This document shows positions 4,737 to 7,066 of a DNA stretch of 7,066 nt, piece after piece (position 1 is the first letter of the stretch; every line of letters begins with the position of its first letter). Position numbers and translations under genes: made by a program. The notes below the pieces were generated by a model, which saw only the letters and a list, made by a program, of their open reading frames with translations, was not told where the DNA came from and made no database searches. The stretch comes from JAWWBN01 sp033720955 (GTDB lineage: Bacteria > Acidobacteriota > Thermoanaerobaculia > Multivoradales > JAHEKO01), in contig JAWWBN010000204.1 of assembly GCA_033720955.1 (NCBI GenBank), positions 1-7,066 of the forward strand, given 5' to 3'.

Positions 4737-7022
4737 TCAGTCGTCACAGGTGTTCTCGCAATCGACGCTGTAGTGCTTCCAGATGTCGCTGAAGGCCGCC
4801 CGCGTCGCCGCGTCGAAGCGGCAGTTGAAGCCCTGCTCGATGAACTCGCACAGGTCGGGGGCGTCGGCGGCGAAGCTGTCGCCGTTGTCCAGCTCGTCGT
4901 CGAAGATCTGGAAGATGGCGGTCTCGAGGTTGCTCAGGGTGTCGTGGGCCTCGACCAGGGAGCCGGAGAAGGTGGCCGGATCGTCGGCCAGATCCCAGAG
5001 CACCCCGGCCACGGTGGCCTCGCTCTCCTCGCCCGGCGAGTCGCAGCACTCGTCGAAGTCCTCGTTCTCGAAGCAGTAGTGCGCCTCGATCTCCTCGAAC
5101 GGCTCGGCGGGGCGGGAGAGGGCGGCGAACCGGTGCGGCACCACGGTGCCCAGGTACTCGGCGAAGCCCTCCTTCCAGGCGAACTCCTCGTCCTTGTCGC
5201 TGGTGCAGAAGCTGTGCTTGGAAGAGCCCCAGTAGTCGTCGTTGGTGCCGATGGCGTCCTGCAGGTAGTGGGCGTACTCGTGGATGATGACCCCGTCGCT
5301 GAAGCCGCGGTTCTGGCGCAGGGTGATCTCCTCCCAGCCGGAGGAGTAGTGGGAGGCGTCGGCGGCGTCGGGCCACTCGACGTCCACGTAGGAGACGGCG
5401 TCGTCGTCGCCGCGCCGGGCGTCGGCGTACTGCCGCGCGTACAGGATGGCGTCGGCGATGTTGAAGTAGGCGGACCCGCCGTCGATCGTGCCGCTCTCGT
5501 CCTCGCCGCCGCCACAGGTCACCGCGTCGGTCTCCTCCTGCCAGAAGCCCCGGAAGTCCAGGTTGACGTCGCGGCCGATCCTGAGGTCGCCCAGGCTCAG
5601 CATGCCGCCCGCCGGCAGCCGGCGGGAGATGGTGTGCCACCAGACGGTCTCGTGACAGTCGTCGAGGTCCTTGGTGATGCGCACGGCGTAGTTGGCGCGG
5701 TAGGGGTCGTCGTCGTCCTCGTGCCCCAGCCGCACGAAGGCGGAGACGAAGTCGCGCCGCGGCACCATGAACTCGAAGTATCCGCGGCTGTCGGTCATGG
5801 CGAAGGCCTGGTGGGTGGGGTTGGTGCACGGGTGGCTGGAGCAGAGACGCACGTAGAGGTGGCCGAAGCGGACCGGCTTGAACTTCCCTCCGCCCCTCGC
5901 TGTGGAGTCCTCGTAGAGGATGCGCCCCTTGAAGCCCACGAACTCGCAGGGGATGCAGTTGGCGCCGCCGCAGTCCACCCCTTCCTCGTCGAAGTCGCGG
6001 ACGCCGTTGCCGCAGCAGGAGTCGCAGTCGGCGAAGATCGACGGGCGGCTGCAGTCCACCGCGATCTCGTCCTGGTTCTGGATGCCGTCGTCGCAGGAGG
6101 CGTCCTGGCAGGCGCCGTCCACGCAGACGCCTTCGCAGCGCCACTTCGACGAGCGCACCTCGCAGGTGTCGATGCCGGGGCTCACCAGGCACTCCACCAG
6201 GTCCCGGTCCGAGACGCAGCGATCCACGCACCCCGGCGCGCTTCCCTTCACCGCGACGTTGGCGCCGCCGTCGGTGTCCACGCAGTCGGAGGTCTGGATC
6301 TTCTTGTAGCAGTAGCGGACCGCCTTGGGATCGCTGTCGTCGCAGGCCTCCGGCGTGGCCTGGGTGAAGGCGCCCGGCCCGAAGTGCTGCTCGGCCGCCG
6401 CGGTGGTGGCGCAGCGGTAGCCGGCCGGGCAGAGACAGGGGTCGTCGCAGGGCCCGCCGCAGTCGACGCCGGTCTCGCCCTGGTTCTCGATCCAGTCGTC
6501 GCAGGTCGCCGGCAGACAGCGTCCGTCGTCGCAGGCCGAGTCGCAGCCGTGGTAGTCGATGCTCACCCGGCAGCTCCCGTTCACGACCTGGGCCCAGCAC
6601 TCCTTGAGCACCGTGGGGGGGTGCGAGAACTCGGAGCACTGGTCGACGCAGCCCGGGGTCTCGCCCTTGGTCTCGTAGTCCTTGCCGCCGTCGGTGTCCA
6701 GGCACTCCCCGGCCGTGAGCGCCCCGTAGCAGTACTTGTCCACGAAGAAGTCCTTGTACCAGCCCTGGCCGCAGACCTCGTCGGAGCACGACTTGAGGCT
6801 GGCGGAGCCGAAGAGGGCCTGGGCCTCTTCGACGGCCAGGCAGGAGCAGCCGGGGGGGCAGACGGCCAGACTCCCCTGCACGGAGAGGCCGCGGTCGATC
6901 TCCACACCCGTGGTGAGCTGCGGCTGCGCCGGGACGGGGGTGGCGGGGGGGGGGGGCCCCCCCCCCCCCGGGCCCCCGCGCCGGGGGGGGGGGGGGGGGC
7001 ACGCCCAGGGGGGCCCCCCCAC
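4737..7022 (-). CDS. Secreted Cys-rich zinc metallopeptidase (gluzincin-like), 5' end corrupted
   Basis: The open frame is 761 codons, but the first 27 or so (Pro/Gly only, GTG start) come from the homopolymer tail and are not credible; reliable sequence begins around VPAQPQLTTG (30-39). The true start and a presumed signal peptide are missing. Residues 55-359 carry Cys-rich modules: CPPGCSCL (55-62) and CPAGYRC (198-204), DTDGG..KG (109-120 and 249-260), PGCVD.C (123-129 and 263-269) and three C.xG..N/D..E..VDC units (174-190, 310-324, 337-359). Residues 364-435 look like a CarboxypepD_reg-type beta sandwich (GRILYED, TDSRGYFEFMVP). The catalytic part has HEYAH at 581-585 and WKEGFAEY at 616-623; by analogy with thermolysin-like gluzincins, H581 and H585 bind zinc, E582 is catalytic, and E618, 33 residues on, is the third ligand. 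The Asp/Glu-rich composition and many cysteines fit an extracellular, disulfide-bonded enzyme. The exact peptidase family is unassigned and the substrate is unknown. Confidence 0.85.
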   Translation of the reverse strand: MGGPPWACPPPPPRRGGPGGGGPPPPATPVPAQPQLTTGVEIDRGLSVQGSLAVCPPGCSCLAVEEAQALFGSASLKSCSDEVCGQGWYKDFFVDKYCYGALTAGECLDTDGGKDYETKGETPGCVDQCSEFSHPPTVLKECWAQVVNGSCRVSIDYHGCDSACDDGRCLPATCDDWIENQGETGVDCGGPCDDPCLCPAGYRCATTAAAEQHFGPGAFTQATPEACDDSDPKAVRYCYKKIQTSDCVDTDGGANVAVKGSAPGCVDRCVSDRDLVECLVSPGIDTCEVRSSKWRCEGVCVDGACQDASCDDGIQNQDEIAVDCSRPSIFADCDSCCGNGVRDFDEEGVDCGGANCIPCEFVGFKGRILYEDSTARGGGKFKPVRFGHLYVRLCSSHPCTNPTHQAFAMTDSRGYFEFMVPRRDFVSAFVRLGHEDDDDPYRANYAVRITKDLDDCHETVWWHTISRRLPAGGMLSLGDLRIGRDVNLDFRGFWQEETDAVTCGGGEDESGTIDGGSAYFNIADAILYARQYADARRGDDDAVSYVDVEWPDAADASHYSSGWEEITLRQNRGFSDGVIIHEYAHYLQDAIGTNDDYWGSSKHSFCTSDKDEEFAWKEGFAEYLGTVVPHRFAALSRPAEPFEEIEAHYCFENEDFDECCDSPGEESEATVAGVLWDLADDPATFSGSLVEAHDTLSNLETAIFQIFDDELDNGDSFAADAPDLCEFIEQGFNCRFDAATRAAFSDIWKHYSVDCENTCDD
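5946..6014 (-). repeat. Third, isolated copy of the C-x-G-x(n)-E-x-x-VDCGG unit
   Basis: Residues 337-359 of the metallopeptidase (CGNGVRDFDEEGVDCGGANC plus IPC) repeat the last element of both upstream modules without the preceding CPxG and DTDGG parts. It retains the full VDCGG..C..C ending and directly precedes the beta-sandwich domain. Confidence 0.6.
6015..6431 (-). repeat. Cys-rich module, second copy
   Basis: Residues 198-336 of the metallopeptidase repeat the order of the first copy: CPAG...C..FG, RYCYK, CVDTDGG..VKG, PGCVDRC, a Cys pair, CVDGAC, then CDDGIQNQDEIAVDC. The ending is degenerate: after VDC, the expected GG.C is replaced by SRPSIFADCDSC. DNA identity with copy one is local; a 17-base match covers the DTDGG codons. 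The duplication is therefore old or strongly diverged. Confidence 0.7.
6435..6860 (-). repeat. Cys-rich module, first copy
   Basis: Residues 55-196 of the metallopeptidase contain, in order, CPPGCSCL with a helix EEAQALFG, CSDEVCG, KYCYG, CLDTDGGKDYETKG, PGCVDQC, ECW, CDDGRC, and CDDWIENQGETGVDCGGPC. The offset to the second copy is 140-143 residues at the shared motifs, with 136 at CDDGRC. The even spacing of cysteines suggests a compact disulfide-bonded domain. Confidence 0.7.
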
Positions 7023-7066
7023 GGGGGCGCGCGCCCCCCCCGGGGGGGGCGGGGGGGGGGCCCCCC
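6945..7066. other. G/C homopolymer tail, probable contig-end artefact
   Basis: The last 122 bases consist almost entirely of G and C runs: G12 followed by C13 (6945-6969), G17 (6983-6999), C7, C8 with G8, G10 and a terminal C6, with only three A and no T. Sequence immediately to the left is normal coding DNA. Poly-G is a known error of two-colour short-read chemistry, and its reverse complement gives poly-C. The N-terminus of the metallopeptidase is lost in this tail. A genuine poly-Pro/Gly coding tract is a less likely alternative. Confidence 0.75.

Noticed and set aside
6945..6969. G12-C13 as a giant palindrome or terminator stem.
   Set aside because: It belongs to the homopolymer tail that appears to be a sequencing or assembly artefact.
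4744..7002. A 752-codon minus-strand open frame overlapping the metallopeptidase.
   Set aside because: It is a frame-shifted shadow dominated by Arg, Leu and Gly, without domains. The overlapping frame carries HEYAH, EGFAEY and ordered Cys modules.

Overview
The window is very GC-rich bacterial DNA. The codon use, a serine/threonine kinase fused to TolB-like and TPR domains, and a Cys-rich secreted metallopeptidase would fit an Acidobacteriota-like organism, for example a Thermoanaerobaculia-type lineage. Myxococcota or another high-GC soil or sediment phylum cannot be excluded. No 16S rRNA or marker gene is present, so this placement is inference. The right end (about 6945-7066) collapses into long G and C homopolymers and looks like the unreliable end of a metagenomic contig.

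Layout: (1) Positions 1-70, minus strand, hold the first 23 codons of an exported protein with a clear signal peptide. A TAGAAT box six bases before the ATG predicts a leaderless mRNA. (2) A divergent intergenic region (71-184) leads into a plus-strand family 5 solute-binding protein (185-1621) that has no signal peptide. (3) After 69 bp with its own TATACT box comes a 741-residue plus-strand protein (1691-3916): a complete Hanks-type kinase domain, a TolB/FlgO-like middle domain and a long C-terminal TPR array, with no membrane segment. (4) A 43-bp gap between convergent genes contains a hairpin that could terminate from both sides. (5) Two minus-strand genes read leftwards as a probable operon: a large secreted gluzincin-type metallopeptidase with duplicated Cys-rich modules (4737 to about 7022, 5' end corrupted), then, 21 bp downstream, a 251-residue exported protein of unknown function (3960-4715).

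How the genes may work together: the plus-strand pair suggests intracellular sensing and signalling. A solute-binding fold without an export signal sits directly before a soluble kinase with protein-interaction repeats. The minus-strand pair looks like an extracellular or envelope-associated protease and a companion protein. The most unusual elements are the tandem Cys-rich modules of the protease, whose DTDGG/KG and CPxGCxCL signatures I associate from memory with secreted proteins of archaea and of uncultured bacteria, and the cytoplasmic solute-binding protein next to the kinase. Three start regions also share a TANNNT-G-N-S-CCC pattern. No mobile element, CRISPR array, tRNA or rRNA was seen, and no stretch over 300 bases lacks a gene apart from what is described here.
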